DNA of 64,000 nt from Ehretia macrophylla (GCA_037974665.1 CM075770.1:61763850-61827849), one strand, 5' to 3'. Shown: positions 22,741 to 33,954, numbered from the stretch's first letter. Numbers and translations: made by a program. The notes: generated from the letters alone by a model not told the origin.

Positions 22741-23158
22741 GAGTTAAAAAAGAGACTTACCTCTGTACCTATCCTTGCATTGCCTAAGGGGACTGAAAAC
22801 TTGGTAATTTATAGTGATGCTTCGAATGAATGCTTGGGTTGTGTTCTTATGCAAAATGGTAAAGTGATAGCTTATGCCTCTAGGAAATTGAAACCATATG
22901 AACTCAATTATCCTACATATGATCTTGAGCTTGCTGCTATTGTATTTGCACTGAAGAAATGACGTCATTATTTGTGGGGTAATAAATTTGAGATATTTAT
23001 TGACCATAAAAGTTTAAAATATCTGTTTTCTCAAAAAGATCTGAATATGAGGCAAAGGCATTGGCTAGAACTGTTAAACGATTATAATTGTACCATTAGT
23101 TATTTGCCGGGAAAAGCTAATACTATTGCAGATGCATTGAGCCGAAAAGCTTCTGTGG
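22741..23158 (+). pseudogene. pol: Element A RNase H
   Basis: This domain would degrade RNA in the RNA/DNA hybrid and make the polypurine primer. Motifs in order are [16 protein letters not shown] (first catalytic Asp), [21 protein letters not shown] (catalytic Glu region), then [20 protein letters not shown] (Asp), ending [16 protein letters not shown]. One nonsense codon (TGA at about 22960, where element B has Trp) splits the domain. Confidence 0.92.
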
Positions 23159-24320
23159 CTAGATTGATAATCAAAGACTGGGAGATTGTGGAAGAACTAT
23201 GTTTGTGGAAACTAAAGGCTTCTAGATCATGTATTCAATTTGCTAGCCTACAAATCCAATCTCTATTGCTATCTAGAATCAGAGGAGCGCAACAATCTGA
23301 TCCTCAGTTATTAAAGCTTCTAGAGAAATCAAAAGGGGGAGAGTTGGACTTCAAGTTGCATGATGATGTATTACTCAAGTACAGGAATAGAATCTGCATT
23401 CCTAGTAATTTGACTGTGAAAGGTGAGATTCTTGCGGAGGCTCATAGTTCTAAATACACAATTCATCCTGTAAGCACTAAAATGTACAGAGATTTAAAAC
23501 ATAATTTGTGGTGGAACAACATGAAGAGAGAGATAGCTGATTATGTAGGTAAGTGTTTGACTTGGCAGAAAGTTAAGGCAGAACATTAGAGACCGGCAGG
23601 ATTGTTGTAGCCATTAGAGATTCCAGTATGGAAATGGGACCAGGTTACTATGGACCTTGTGTCTGATTTGCCGAGATCACCACGAGGTAATGATTCTATC
23701 TGGGTAGTCGTTGACAGGTTGACGAAGAGTTCACATTTTATTGCTACAAAGAAAATAGATTTTCTTGATAAATTGGCCGAGCTATATGTTGAAAATATTG
23801 TGAGATTGAATGGAGTCCCATCTCAGATAGTGTTAGACAGGGATCTCAGGTTTACATCACAGTTCTGGCAGAAACTACAAAAGGCTTTGGGGACTAATTT
23901 GAGTTTTAGTACTGCATATCACCCGCAGACGGATGGCCAGTCAGAGAGGACTATCAGGATACTGGAAGACATGTTGCGAGCTTGTGTTCTGGATTTTGGC
24001 AAGAGTTGGGAGAAGTACCTACCTTTAGCGGAGTTTGCTTATAATAACAGTTATTAGGCTACTATTGGTATGGCACCCTACGAAGTACTATATGAGCGGA
24101 AATGTAGGTCTCCATTGTATTGGGATGATGTAGGTGAGATGAAAACAGTTGATCCAGCTATTCTACCTGAGATGATCAAAATAGTGGATAATGTGAAGCT
24201 TATAAAGAAAATGATGCTTACAGCTCAGAGTCGATAGAAGAATTATGTTGATAGACGTCGACGGGACTTAGTATTTTCAAAGGGTGATCGTGTATTCTTG
24301 AAGGTATCTCTGCGCAAAGG
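23159..24320 (+). pseudogene. pol: Element A integrase
   Basis: The integrase inserts cDNA and makes 5-bp target duplications. The N-terminal zinc finger is recognisable (HSSKYTIHP ... GKCLTWQK), but its last Cys reads Trp; element B keeps CLTC. The core shows MDLVSDLPRSPRGND (first Asp), QIVLDRDLRFTSQFW (second Asp) and YHPQTDGQSERTIRILED (Glu). TAG codons occur near 23587, 23608, 24055 and 24236. The core residues D, D and E remain readable. Confidence 0.92.
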
Positions 24321-24709
24321 TTTGATTTGACATGGAAAAAGGAGGTAAACTTAGCCCTAGATACGTGAGACCATTTGAAATCATTGAGAAGGTTGGGGAT
24401 TTAGCTTACATATTGGCATTACCTCCTAGTTTGGGCCGGATTCATAATGTTTTCCATGTGTCACTGTTGAGGAAATATAATCCTAATCCGTCGCACATTA
24501 TTGAGCCAGAACCGCTGGATATTGATAAGTCTTTAGTATATGTTGAGAAACCTCTTCAAGTGGTTGACCGAAAGATTCAAGAACTTTGAACTAAAAGTAT
24601 TCCTATGATAAAAGTTCATTGGGATCAACACAGAGTTGAGGATGCCACTTAGGAACGAGAAGATCAGATCAAAGAAAAGTACCCGGAGTTGTTTTCTGAA
24701 TCATGTAAG

Positions 24710-24727
24710 AATTGCGAGGACGCAATT
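24710..24727 (+). promoter_or_regulatory. Perfect hairpin just before the polypurine tract
   Basis: AATTGCG-AGGA-CGCAATT is a 7-bp stem with a 4-nt loop immediately upstream of the polypurine tract. In A it is coding, but the same hairpin is kept in gene-less C (35776-35793, with a G-T in place of one pair) and E (43155-43174, 8-bp stem), and in B (29242-29259, one mismatch). A cis-acting RNA role is inference. Confidence 0.7.
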
Positions 24728-24745
24728 AGTTTAAGGGGGAGAGGG
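24728..24745 (+). promoter_or_regulatory. Element A polypurine tract
   Basis: AGTTTAAGGGGGAGAGGG directly abuts the 3' LTR and is the expected primer for plus-strand DNA. Confidence 0.92.
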
Positions 24746-26806
24746 TGTGACGCCCGAGAAATTCTTTATAAATTCCTTATAGCTGTTGTATACCTACTTG
24801 CGCATTCTTACGTGCATCACATTTCTTGTTTAATTGCTTTTATTATAGGTCACTATTCATAAAATTTTCGACTGCTTCAAAAGTTAGATTTCATATTTTT
24901 CCTAGATCATATGACATCTAGAAGGAATCGAGACCTAATTATTTTGGACTTTCAAGCTTGGAAGCGTGCGTTTAGAAAATAGTTTTCATGTCATTTGAAT
25001 AGTGTTACGCAAGAATAGTGTTAATTGCAACTAGACACATTTAAAATTGCATTTTGGCCATAGTTTGATCATGTTTTTGGGACTATTTGACTTTAATTAA
25101 TAGACATACATATACATATAATATCTAAACTTATAAAATAAAACAACACACAAATAATTGATCATCAAACAAAAGCAAAAATTACACTTATATCCCCCCC
25201 CCTTGGTCGTCCACCTCTAGGAGAAGAAAGGAGCATTTTTCATCTTCAAAACTTGATCTTGGATGTTCCCTAAAGCTTCTACAAGTGATATCAACCTAGC
25301 TTAAGCTTGTTCTTGCATCTACTAAGCTTGTTTATGTGAGGGAGTTACATATTTCTTGTTTTAAAGTTGGTGCATATATATATGAAATTTCCTATCATGT
25401 TGAATTTAACTATATTACTTGTTATAAATGCTTGTTATATGGTCTTTGAAGCCTATAGAACTCTTTTGTATAGCTTGATAACATATGCTATGGTTGATTG
25501 TAGAGATTGAACAAAGAAGATGATAAATAGTGCTTGTTGTTAGGGTTTTGAATGAATTTGCTAATTAGCTTGAATTGAGACTCCAAATAGATGCTCTAGG
25601 CCCTAGTGAAGTTTGTTGAAAAGCCACGTGAAGTTGAATCAACCAAAACCGAGCTAAATTGCGTAATTAGTCGACTTTAAAAAGGAAACTTTTCTCGTTG
25701 AGCAATCCGGGAAAGTTTGGGCTATGATTTGGGTATCCTTGGGGTAAGGAAGCACTTTTGGTGCTTTCGTTACGTAAAAATAGGGTTTGGTTAGTATAGT
25801 TGTAGTTCAAACCCGCTCGGGGCCTTCCCGAACTTTTGTTTCAAAGATGGGTTTTTATGATTTTAATAGATGATTTTGGGCTTAATTAAGAATATAGTAT
25901 GATTAGGATGTGGTTTGGAAACCTTGAAACGTGCACAGGAGAAAGAAATCTTGGTTAAAGAAAAGGGATGTAGGATCGGGATACATCCGGAGTATCCCAA
26001 CTTGTTGGTGTTTGGGGTTTGCTGGCATTTGCATGAAGCTCGTGGCTCGGGGCTCGTGGTTGGTGATTGAAAACTTGAAGTGGAACCGTATCCTTTTTAA
26101 TGTGGTTAATTACTTGGCTTTCTATCTTGTTGGTTTATGTTGTATATATATGATTTCTTGTGTTTGCATATCATATTGCACGCCCGGTATGTTGCATCAC
26201 CTCCCTCGCTGGGCAACATTGTTGCTCACTCCTCATTTAATATGTTTCAGGAGAAGCTGAGGTAAATCCCCAGCTGATAGAAATAGAGGAAGAAGAAGAA
26301 GTTCACGTAGATCAGAATCCGTGACTTTGTGTGCTAAGGTGGATCTTATGTGTAGTTTGCGTGGAGTTCATGTTAAATGTTGTATTTTGAGACCTTGGGG
26401 TCTTGTATATATGTTGGTAGTTGAAGTCTTGTATGTTAGAGAATGATGTTGGATTGTAATAATGGATTTTAGATTTCATCTTCTATTGCATGCTTGGAGT
26501 GTTTATTATCCTACAAATAGAACTTAAAATTATAATTGTATCTAACTACTTTTGGTTAAAGTCAACTTGCCTCGCATGCTTGTGTGCTTAAGTAGATTGA
26601 TGTTGCCCCAAGGCTCGGATGGCCTTGTGAATTTGACTTGGCTTTGGAAACGTTAGAAGATAGATTGTATAAATTGTTGTTTGTGGTTCCAATGTTATAT
26701 GTGACTATTCGCAGGTAACGGTTTAGTCCTTGGTACAAAGGAGACTTAGTCCGAGTGACGAGTTCGAGCTTGACCTTTAGCGTGGGGTTGGGTTCGGGGC
26801 GTTACA
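24746..26806 (+). mobile_element. Element A 3' LTR (2,061 bp, internal deletion)
   Basis: It starts TGTGACGCCCGAG and ends GGGGCGTTACA, followed by CAAAC. Relative to the 5' LTR, about 415-420 bp is missing at about 25965. Sequence passes from the counterpart of 18535 directly to that of 18958, removing most of the GC-rich module. Both edges carry AAAGGG, pointing to deletion between short direct repeats. Element G's LTR keeps the region. Confidence 0.93.
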
Positions 26807-26811
26807 CAAAC

Positions 26812-29223
26812 CCCGGGCACGAAATTTAGGAAAAAATGGACGGAGTTTCCCCTATATATAGGTCTATCTAGAAACCTGCCAAGAGTCACATACAAGACCT
26901 GAATCACAATCAACCATTCATTCAACCTAACTTTCAAGATTCATAAAGCCAACCAGCTCCTCAAGGCCATCCGAGCCTTAGAACCCAACAACATATCATA
27001 CAAGCATGCAACATTAAATCCATTGAAGTTTTATCTTTTTAATCCACTTATCATACCACTCTATATTATCAATCAAGCTTTCTTATAATTTGTGTCCAAC
27101 CAACTAACTAGTTTCGTCCACACAAGCATGCACTACTAAGTAATAAAGTAAAGCAAATAAAAGATATTACAAGCCCACTAGTACCTAATCATCAAACAAA
27201 ACTAAAACTTTAATATTACATTCATTGATATAACATAAATACATACATGGGCACAAAGTCTCAAATACAATACAAGCATATCATGATCACATTCTTCCAT
27301 GTTTTACACACTGATAGAGCAAGCAGGTCACACAAGAGGCAATCCAATCTTCAGCTTTTCCTGAAATATGTTGAAAAGAGGAATGAGTAACCAAGTTACT
27401 CAGTGAGGAATGAGGAAGGTGATGCAACATACCGGGCGTGCAATATGATATGCAAACACAAGAAAACATATATATGAAACATACACCAGCAAGATAGAAA
27501 GCCAAGTAATTAACCACATTAAAAATGATACGGTTCCACTTCAAGTCTTCAATCACGAGCCACGAGCCACAAACTTCACGCAAATACTGGCAAACCCCTT
27601 ACTCTAACAAGTTGGGATACTCCGGATGTATGCCGATCCTACGACCCTTTCTCCTGAGGTAGGTCCATGCTCAACAGGTGAACCACGCCTCTGGGGTAGT
27701 GGAGTATGCCTCAGCAAGAAAGGAATAGGCACCATGGTAGTCGAGGGAGCACGGCGAGCCCGACGCCGCCCGTGTTTCTCGACGCTACCATATTCGAAAA
27801 GGTTGCGCAACCCAAAACATGATTACGAGAACCAAGTATAACAATTAACACATATGAGGGACGACAAAGTAAGCCGCCCTTGCAAATAATTGCAATATAA
27901 GCCAACAATTACACAATATAGCAATATAATTCTCTAAAAGAGGCATACAACATAATTCTTCTTTACCAACTATTTAAATAGTTCAATTGAAGTTTAGACA
28001 AACAATATAATGCATGGCAACACTTCAACAAGCTCTAGATACATCAAAACAAGCCAATTACTACATTTCCCCTTTCTTTAACTAATCTTTTCTTCTCCTA
28101 AGCACATCTCAAGGTTTCCAAATTGCCTACTAATCATACTATAGTCCTAATTAAGCTAAAAGACACCTATTAAGATCATAAAAATCCATTTCAGAAGTTA
28201 AAGCTCGGGAAGGCTCCGAGCGGGTTTTAACTACAATTATACTAACCGAGCCCCAATTTCGTGTAACGAAAGCACCAAAAGTGCTTCCTTAGCCCAAGGA
28301 TACTCAAACCATAGCCCAAACTTTCCCGGATTGCACAACGAGAAAAGTCCCCTTTTTAAAGTCAACTAATTACGCAATTTAGCTCGGTTTTAGTTGATTC
28401 AACTTCATGTGGCTTTTCAACTTGCTTCACTAGGGCGTAGAGCATCTAATTGAAGTCCCAATTCAAGCTAATTAGCAAATTCATTCAAAACCCTAACAAC
28501 AAGCACTATTCATCATCTCTTTTCTTCAATCTCAACTTTCAACCATAAACTTTGATAACAAGCTTCATAAGTTAACTCTATAGCATCTATTAAACATATA
28601 ATAAGCATTCATCACAAGTATTAGGGCTATAATCAACAAATCAAGAAATTCAACAAAATACAACAACTTTAACTTCACAAAAAAAAGTTTTTGGAAATTG
28701 TGATGAATTTCACAACTTTAAGCTTCAAAAAAAAAATTTCTCTTCTTTTCCTTGCTTCTAGCCATTGGGTAAGGGGGGGAGGGGATATTTTTGGAATTTT
28801 TGGAATTTTTTTGATGAGTCACAAGCTTATATGTTAATATCTTTATTAGATGTTTGTATATATATTATTAATTGAGGTCAAAAACCACTAAAGACTTAGT
28901 CAAACTAGGCTAAAGCTCATTTATTTGCTAACTAGTTGAATCTTTATGTTGTTACATACGTAACACTATTTAAAGGTCATGGAAAACATTTTCTATTTGT
29001 ATGCTCCCGAGCTCAAAAGTCTAAAACTACTATATCCCGACTCCTTTTAAATGTCATGTGACCTAGGAAAAATATGAAATCTAACTTTCGAGGCGGTTGA
29101 AAATTTTATGATTAGTGACCTCTAATAAAAGCAATTAAGCAAGAAAAATGATGCACGTAGAAATGCGCAAATAGATATGCAACAGTTATAAAAGGATTTA
29201 TGAAAGAATTCTCGGGCGTCACA
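26812..29223 (-). mobile_element. Element B 3' LTR, main part
   Basis: It resumes the LTR interrupted at 17316 and, read on the minus strand, starts at 29223 with TGTGACGCCCGAG after a polypurine tract. With the 68 bp at 17249-17316 the LTR is about 2.48 kb. The minus-strand GC-rich module is at 27605-27890 and the hairpin at about 26962-26980. It belongs to the same family as A and G. Confidence 0.92.
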
Positions 29224-29259
29224 CCCTCTCCCTCTTAAACTAATTGTGTCCTCGCAATT
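29224..29259 (-). promoter_or_regulatory. Element B polypurine tract and preceding hairpin
   Basis: On the minus strand, AATTGCGAGGACACAATT (29242-29259, one mismatched pair) is followed by AGTTTAAGAGGGAGAGGG abutting the LTR. The purine run carries an A where A's copy has G. Confidence 0.85.
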
Positions 29260-29640
29260 CTTACATGATTCAGTAAACAACTCCGTATACTTCCCTCTAA
29301 TCTGATCTTCTTGCTCCCAAGTGGCATCCTCAACTCCGTGATGATCCCAAAGAACTTTTACCATAGGAATACTTTTAGTTCGAAGTTCCTGAATCTTTCG
29401 GTCAACCACTCGAAGAGGTTTGTCAACATATACTAAAGACTCATCAATCTCTAACGGTTCTGGCTCAATAATGTGCGACGGATCAGGATTATATTTCCTC
29501 AACAGTGACACATGGAAAACATCATGAATTCGGCCCAAACTTGGAGGTAATGCCAATCTGTAAGCTAAATCCCTAACCTTCTCAATAATTTCAAATGGTC
29601 CCACGTATCTAGGGCTAAGTTTACCTCATTTTCCTTGTAG
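29224..29640 (-). pseudogene. pol: Element B GPF region and chromodomain-like tail
   Basis: The GPF stretch MGPFEIIEKVRDLAYRLALP is followed by FHVSLLRKYNPDPSHIIEP and a better-kept chromodomain-like segment than in A (SIPMVKVLWDHHGVEDATWE, then GKYTELF). No stop occurs from about 29604 down through the polypurine tract, and the frame continues into the LTR until about 29122. A stop near 29625 separates it from integrase. Confidence 0.85.
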
Positions 29641-30535
29641 AATCAAACGTTTGCACGGAGAGACCTTCAAGAATACACGATTACCTTTTGAAAATACTAA
29701 GTCCCGTCGGTATCTATCAGCATAGTTCTTCTGTTGACTCTGCGCTGTAAGCATCCTTTTCTTTATAAGCTTCACATTATCCACCATTTTGATCATCTCA
29801 GGTAGAATAGCTAGATCAACTGTTTTCTTTCACCTACCTCATCCCAATACAACGGAGACCTACATTTCCACCAATAAAGTGCTTCGTAGGGTGCCATACC
29901 AATAGTAGCCAGATAACTGTTATTATAAGCAAACTCTGTTAAAGGTAGGTACTTCTCCCAACTCTTGACAAAATCCAGAACACAAGCTCGCAACATGTCT
30001 TCCAGTATCCTGATAGTCCTCTCTGACTGGCCATCCGTCTGCGGGTGATATGCAGTACTAAAACTCAAATTAGTCCCCAAAGCCTTTTGTAGTTTCTGCC
30101 AGGACTGTTATGTAAACCTGGGATCCCTGTCTGATACTATCTGAGATGGGACTTCATGCAATCTCACAATATTTTCAACATATAGCTTGGCCAATTTATC
30201 AAGAGAATCTATTTTCTTTGTAGCAATAAAATGTGAACTCTTCGTCAACCTATCAACGACTACCCAGACGGAATCATTACCTCGCGGTGATCTCAGTAAA
30301 TCAGACACAAGGTCCATAGTAACCTAGTCCCATTTCCATACTGGAATCTCCAATGGCTACAACAATCCTGCCGGCCTCTGATGTTCTGCCTTAACTTTCT
30401 GACAAGTCAAACACTTAGCTACATAATCAACTATCTCTCCCTTCATGTTGTTCCACCAGAAATTTTGTTTTAAATCTCTGTACATTTAAGTGCTTCCAGG
30501 ATGAATTGTGTATTTAGAACTATGAGCCTCAGCAA
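29641..30535 (-). pseudogene. pol: Element B integrase
   Basis: The zinc-finger [11 protein letters not shown] is intact. The core has MDLVSDLLRSPRGND, IVSDRDPRFT and YHPQTDGQSERTIRILED, so the three catalytic acidic residues are present. In-frame stops fall near 30108 and 30487, and the frame is lost near 29811 before the C-terminal part. Compared with A, several stops here are not simple C-to-T changes. Confidence 0.9.
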
Positions 30536-31250
30536 GAATCTAATCTTTCACAATTGAATTACTAGGAATGCAGATTCCATTCCTGTACTTGAGTAATCCA
30601 CCATTATGCAACTTGAAGTCGGACTCTCCCCCTTTTGACTTTTCTAGAAGCTTTAATAACTGAGGATCTAATTGTTGTGCTTCTCTGATTCTAGATAGCA
30701 ATAGAGATTGGATTTGTAGACTAGCAAATTGAATACCTGATCTAGAAGCCTTTGGTTTCCACAAACATAGTTCTTCCACAATCTCCCAGTCCTTGATTAT
30801 CAAAGTACCCACATAAGCTTTTTGGCTCAATGCATCTGCAGCAGTATTAGCTTTTCCCGGCAAATAGCTAATGGTACAATTATAATCATTTAAAAGTTCT
30901 AGCCAACGCCTTTACTTCATATTTAGATCTTTTTGAGAAAACAGATATTTTAAACTTTTATGGTCAGTAAATATCTCAAATTTATTACCCCACAAATAAT
31001 GACGCCATTTCTTCAGTGCAAATACAACAACAGCAAGCTCAAGATCATGTGTAGGATAATTGAGTTCATATGGTTTCAATTTCCTAGAGGCATAAGCTTT
31101 CACTTTACCATTTTGCATAAGAACACAACCCAAGCCTTCTTTCGAAGCATCACTGTAAATCACCAAGTTTTCAGTACCCTCAGGCAATGCAAGGATAGGT
31201 GCAATGGTAAGTCTCTTTTTTAACTCCTAGAAACTAGCTTCACATCTATC
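30536..31250 (-). pseudogene. pol: Element B RNase H and linker
   Basis: [36 protein letters not shown] and [19 protein letters not shown] are present, ending PGKANTAADALSQK. A TAA at about 30911 (CAA in A) and a TAG at about 30540 interrupt the frame. Trp is kept in KKWRHYLWG, where A has a stop. Confidence 0.9.
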
Positions 31251-31469
31251 ATCCTAATTAAACACAGTTTTCTTCTGGGTTAATGTAGTCAATGGCTCTG
31301 CAATCTTTGAAAAGTCCTTAACAAATCGCCTATAATAGCCCGCCAATCCCAAGAAGCTACGAACTTCCGTGACAGTCTTGGGTCTTTTCCACAACATAAC
31401 CACCTCAATTTTAGCAAGATCAATAGATATTCCCTCCTGTGAAATGATATGGCCTAAAAAGGCAACCTG
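31251..31469 (-). pseudogene. pol: Element B reverse transcriptase, C-terminal part
   Basis: [13 protein letters not shown] is followed by the connection stretch [20 protein letters not shown]. The domain is cut at 31469 by element C and continues at 38315. Confidence 0.92.
31465..31469. repeat. Target site duplication ACCTG (left of element C)
   Basis: It matches ACCTG at 38315-38319 and comes from the RT sequence of element B. Confidence 0.93.
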
Positions 31470-33954
31470 TGTGATACCCCGAACCTGGCATGTATTCAAT
31501 AGCATTTAAAGTTCATTTAAATTGCATTTTATTGACCTTTCACCTTCTTTGACGAAACTAGTTGACTTTTCATCTACATTGACCAACTAGGACAATGTGA
31601 AATTTTTTTAAATGTTTAATAAAGGGCAAACTTGGGATTAGAAATAAAAAAATGCAAGGTTAAGTTAGTCAAATTTTGGGTCAACTTTGGAATTAAATCT
31701 GAACCAATTGGGGAAGAGTTAGGTAGCAAATTATATATGGTTGGAAAGTTCTATGAGTCTAGTTTCGTGAATTGGAGTTTTCTAGAAGAAGTTATGGCCG
31801 TTTTCGTAAGGTCGCGCATAGCTGTTTTGGTTTAGCGGGTTGACCGAATTTTGACCTTTGACTTGTCATTTCTTTTTCCTAAATAAACAGAATTGCACAC
31901 GAAAAAACAGAGAAGAAAGACTTGAAAACATGAGGAAAAGAAGGAGAAAAAAAAAAGAAGAAAACTTCAACTACAAATCACCAAATCTTTGCATGAGCTT
32001 GCACGAGGTGGTTTCCGAGGTACTCTACGAGGCTTTCCTAGCGTCTAGGAGCGTCTAAGGTGAGGGTTTCATCATTATTTGCGCATTTGAAAAATGTATA
32101 TCTAAACTTTAATTTTTAGAACTTATGCGTAGATTGTTGTTTTAATCGTTTTGTTGCTTAAAGAATGTTCCTTGTTGATTGTAGAACATGTATTTATAGC
32201 TTTTTAGCATTTTCTGTAGTTGAAAATCGAAATTGCAATTTAAATTGACTAATGAATAGTAATTAGTGAATAGTAAACCCTTGAAACGATAAAGTTGCGC
32301 TGTTATGCTGTCCGTTGATGTAGAAATGTGCTAGATATGCTAGAATGCCTAAATGTGTGGTTTAATTGGAATGTGTAATAGAAAAACGGAGAAAAAAGGC
32401 TTGGTAAAAGTCGGGGTCGTTTAGGTCGAGTTTAGCATTTTCTCGTATTGTGTGTTGGCATTGTATCGGGAGGCCATGGAAGCACTTTTGGTGCGGTTAT
32501 GGCGTTGGTTGGGTGTTTGGTTAATATAGTTGTAGTTCAAACGAGCAAAGGGGAAATCGGGACTTTGCGTGAATTCTAGGGTAAAGTAGGGTTTCGGGGT
32601 CTTTAGACGTGCCTTATGGTGACCTAGGAGGACTAGTGAAGTCGGTTTCCAAATCTCGTGGCTCGTTTGAAAGTAGTAGTGTTTTGAAGTTGGGGTCATT
32701 TTTGTGATTTTGTGTGTTTTCATAGAATATTGCTTATAGTATGCTTATATTGATTATAGAATGCTTATGTTGCCTATAGAATACTTATAATGCCTATAGA
32801 ATACTTGCTAACGCTTGATAATGTTAGTTGGCATTGTTTTTGTCACTTGTTTGATTGTAAATGCTTGTTAATGCTTATTACGCTTGTTAGAGTTGATTAT
32901 TGATTGAAATGTTTATCAATTGTTGAGAATGCTTGATATCGCTTGCTCATCGCCTTGTATCGAGTCTTGCATTGCATAGTGTCTCGCGCGTGAGTGATGG
33001 GCCTCTCTGGGTAGCCTCGGGTGGCCAGTGTTGGTTGCTCTAGCTCCGCTGCTATTCCCTTTCTCGCTTGGGTTGCCTCCCAGGGAGATTTGGGTCGTAG
33101 AATTGATGGTTACTCCTAGGGTATTCCAAACTGGTGTTATAAGGTGGTTTGGGCCGGCGCGTCATCGTTAATGTCATCGGAATCGTGATCGGTACATTAC
33201 TCGCTCGAGTGATCCATAGCCTTCAAAGTGTGGTATAGCTTTGATTGGTTGTGTTAATGCTTTTCTTAATTGTTTATTGTATTGTTATATATATTGAATG
33301 CCTTTTATTGATTGTATTGCTTAACTGTACCTATTTGCATTGCACGACTTTCTTTCTCTCCAATTCGATATCTGTCTCGCCCTCACTGAGTATACGTGTT
33401 GTGTATACTCACTCCTCACCACCACATTTCAGGAAATGCCATGTTAGCTAGAAAGTTCGTGATTTCGTGAAAGCCCGTGCTTGAAGAGTTGTCCTGCGTG
33501 CCTATGTGACTTGAGTTGTCAAAGTTGTAAAGTTGTATGCTTTTATGTATTATATGTATTTAATGTTAAAGGGGATGTAATTTAAGTTTCACTAGATTAT
33601 GTATTTAGTTAATGGAGCTTAACTTCAATGTATACTTGTAATGAAAAAGGAAAAGAGATAGAAAGGTATGATAGTCTAGCTTATGATATAGGTTGGTGTA
33701 GTGTAATTGCTAAGCTTGAATGGATATGTACTTGTCTTTTGCTTCTTCTGAACCAAGGCTCGGATGGCCTTGAGGTCATTGAATGTTTGGACATGGTATT
33801 GGTCCCCTTATCTGCTCTCGCAGGTTTTACTTTTCGACTAGAACCAGGGGAGACTCCGTCCGTTTTCCCTGAAAATTTATGCCCGGGTTTGGTTTGGGTT
33901 GTGAATAGATTGATTGATAGAACTCCCGGTCTCGAGAAGGATCGGGGTGTCACA
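31470..33954 (+). mobile_element. Element C 5' LTR (2,485 bp)
   Basis: It starts TGTGATACCCCGAACC and ends ATCGGGGTGTCACA. A GAA/purine-rich tract (31906-31966) precedes AAG|GTGAGG at 32059. A diverged GC-rich block is at 32980-33150, acceptor-like TTTCAG|GAAATG at 33432, the CAAGGC hairpin at 33754 and CGCAG|GTTTT at 33823. It lacks 18 bp present in the 3' LTR (after GTCTAGTTTC, near 31764). Confidence 0.93.
32980..33150 (+). repeat. Diverged GC-rich LTR module in element C
   Basis: Same relative place and theme as the module of other families (CTATTCCCTTTCTCGCTTGG, GGGTCGTAGAAT, then a TACTCC...GGGTATTCC pair), but most bases differ. A second copy is at 37370-37520. This diverged relative helps to define which parts of the module are constrained. 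Confidence 0.6.

Larger units (their letters stand above)
24321..24745 (+). pseudogene. pol: Element A GPF region and chromodomain-like C-terminus
   Basis: VRPFEIIEKVGDLAY corresponds to the GPF/Y module that follows integrase in chromoviruses. Further on, a degenerate chromodomain-like stretch (SIPMIKVHWDQHRVEDAT, then EKYPELF) resembles the Tekay/Del tail thought to steer integration to chromatin. A one-base shift near 24340 and stops near 24586 (TGA) and 24649 (TAG) break it. The frame reads across the polypurine tract into the 3' LTR, as in element B. Confidence 0.82.
17317..26806 (+). mobile_element. Element A: full-length Ty3/gypsy (Tekay/Del-like chromovirus), degenerate
   Basis: The two LTRs (17317-19790 and 24746-26806) enclose PBS, gag, protease, RT, RNase H, integrase, chromodomain-like tail and polypurine tract in Ty3/gypsy order. 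The five-base duplication CAAAC flanks it (17312-17316, 26807-26811), and it lies inside B's LTR. The element is 9,490 bp. All coding domains are recognisable, but about ten nonsense codons and at least three frameshifts make it non-functional. The two LTRs differ at several sites per hundred in the stretches compared, so it is not a very recent insertion. Confidence 0.95.

Noticed and set aside
21616..24745. Endogenous pararetrovirus
   Set aside because: The reverse transcriptase lies between two LTRs with PBS, polypurine tract, integrase and target duplication, which pararetroviruses lack.
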